From assembly GCA_013696695.1 (NCBI GenBank), contig JACCYD010000395.1, forward strand, positions 1-5,378: a stretch of 5,378 bases of DNA. The letters run 5' to 3'. Under the pieces are notes generated by a model that had not been told where the DNA came from, made no database searches, and worked only from the letters and a program-made list of their open reading frames with translations. Source of the DNA: Deltaproteobacteria bacterium. Its GTDB lineage: Bacteria; Myxococcota_A; Polyangia; Haliangiales; Haliangiaceae. Positions within the stretch are counted from its first letter, which is position 1. Every line of letters begins with the position of its first letter. This document shows positions 4,624-5,378 of this stretch, in pieces. The position numbers were made by a program, and so were the translations under genes.

Positions 4624-5378
4624 TCAGCGATTGATCACGTGGATCGCTTCGCCGAGCGCGACGGCGGCAGCTTCCATGATCGCTTCGGACAGCGTCGGGT
4701 GCGGATGGATCGTGAGCCTCAGGTCATCGACGACCGCGCCCATCTCGATCGCGAGCGCGCACTCGGAGATCAGATCGCTCGCACCGTTGCCGACGATGTG
4801 CACCCCGAGCAACTCGCCGGTCTTGGCGTCGCCGATCACCTTGACGAAGCCGTCGGTGTCGTTGACCGAGAGTGCGCGCCCGAGGGCGGCAAACGGGAAC
4901 TTCCCGATCTTGAGCTTGGTGTGGCCCTTCTCCTTGGCCTCGTCCTCGGTGAGGCCCGTCGTGGCGATCTCCGGATCGGTGAACACGACCGCGGGAATCG
5001 TGCGGACATCGAACGCGGCCTTGTGACCGGCGATCACCTCGGCGACGACCTCGCCTTCCTTGGTCGCCTTGTGCGCGAGCATCATGCCGCCGATGAGATC
5101 GCCGATCGCGTAGATGCCGGCGACGTTGGTGCGCTGATGGTCGTCCGCGACGACGAAGCCGCGCTTGTCCATGGTGACGCCGGCGACATCGAGCCCGAGG
5201 TTCTCGCTGTTCGGACGGCGACCGATCGACATCAGGATCTTGTCGGTGTCGATCGTCGCGGTCTTGCCGTCCTTGAGCTCCACGGTGAGGACGGCGCGAT
5301 CGCCCTTGTCCTCCCAGCTCTTCGCCTTGGTGTCGAGCATGACCTCGACGCCGAGCTTCTTGAGCTTGCGCGCCACGA
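4624..5378 (-). CDS. lpdA: Dihydrolipoyl dehydrogenase (E3), C-terminal part
   Basis: E3 uses FAD and NAD+ to reoxidise dihydrolipoyl groups of the pyruvate and 2-oxoglutarate dehydrogenase complexes and of glycine cleavage. The gene is cut by the right edge; about 250 of an expected 460-480 residues are seen, ending in TGA at 4624-4626. The codon at 5374-5376 (GTG) is an internal Val, not a start. Fragment landmarks are: the end of the NAD-binding domain (ILMSIGRRPN, 47-56); the FAD-contact motif VAGIYAIGDL (85-94), then MLAHKATKEG; and the dimerisation domain with VVFTDPEIATTGL (130-142). The C-terminal catalytic motif is HPHPTLSE (224-231), with base His226 and partner Glu231. The redox-active CxxxxC and the first FAD-binding loop lie outside the window. 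The lipoyl dehydrogenase assignment over other members of the family is supported by HPHPTLSE and by lipB nearby. Confidence 0.95.
   Translation of the reverse strand, partial: VARKLKKLGVEVMLDTKAKSWEDKGDRAVLTVELKDGKTATIDTDKILMSIGRRPNSENLGLDVAGVTMDKRGFVVADDHQRTNVAGIYAIGDLIGGMMLAHKATKEGEVVAEVIAGHKAAFDVRTIPAVVFTDPEIATTGLTEDEAKEKGHTKLKIGKFPFAALGRALSVNDTDGFVKVIGDAKTGELLGVHIVGNGASDLISECALAIEMGAVVDDLRLTIHPHPTLSEAIMEAAAVALGEAIHVINR

Noticed and set aside
1..5378. tRNA, rRNA, CRISPR array, insertion sequence or phage module
   Set aside because: Coding sequence fills nearly the whole window; no cloverleaf, regular repeat-spacer array, transposase motif or terminal repeat pair was seen.

Overview
The window is GC-rich and densely coding. 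The best guess for the organism is a Myxococcota (myxobacterial or other deltaproteobacterial) genome. This rests on secreted Cys-rich proteins that combine 'SNCGSCGNVC'-type motifs, MopE-like Asp/Cys metal-binding repeats and a choice-of-anchor-L-type domain, a combination common in that phylum. The assignment is an inference; no rRNA or other phylogenetic marker is present.

Left half, plus strand (1-2864): two tandem paralogous genes for large secreted proteins. The first is cut by the left window edge. It runs open from the first bases to a stop at 1148-1150, so the ATG at 215 is internal. The second is complete from 1290 to 2864 (524 aa). It has a lipoprotein signal peptide, a Cys-rich stalk, MopE-like acidic repeats and the same large beta-rich domain as the first. 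A strong intrinsic terminator at 2892-2927 closes this unit and lies inside the 3' end of the convergent gene lipB. The two stop codons overlap by 4 bp.

Right half, minus strand (5378 down to 2861): four co-directed genes. In transcription order they are the C-terminal half of a dihydrolipoyl dehydrogenase (E3, cut by the right edge), a small BON-domain lipoprotein, a glycine-zipper stress-type protein and octanoyltransferase lipB. The last three are tightly spaced (8 nt or a 4-bp overlap, then 25 nt) and probably form one transcript. The 140-nt gap between the E3 gene and the BON gene holds three back-to-back inverted repeats and an AT-richer patch, and probably contains the transcription boundary.

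Functionally, E3 and LipB both belong to lipoyl-dependent metabolism: LipB starts lipoyl cofactor synthesis on the 2-oxoacid dehydrogenase and glycine cleavage proteins, and E3 reoxidises the lipoyl arm. The BON and glycine-zipper pair between them looks like an envelope or osmotic-stress module. The two plus-strand proteins are surface or exported proteins of unknown specific function. No tRNA, rRNA, CRISPR array, insertion sequence or phage gene was found. I see no clear evidence for a wholly new system; the least explained items are the tandem MopE/anchor-L proteins and the stress pair lying between two lipoate genes.
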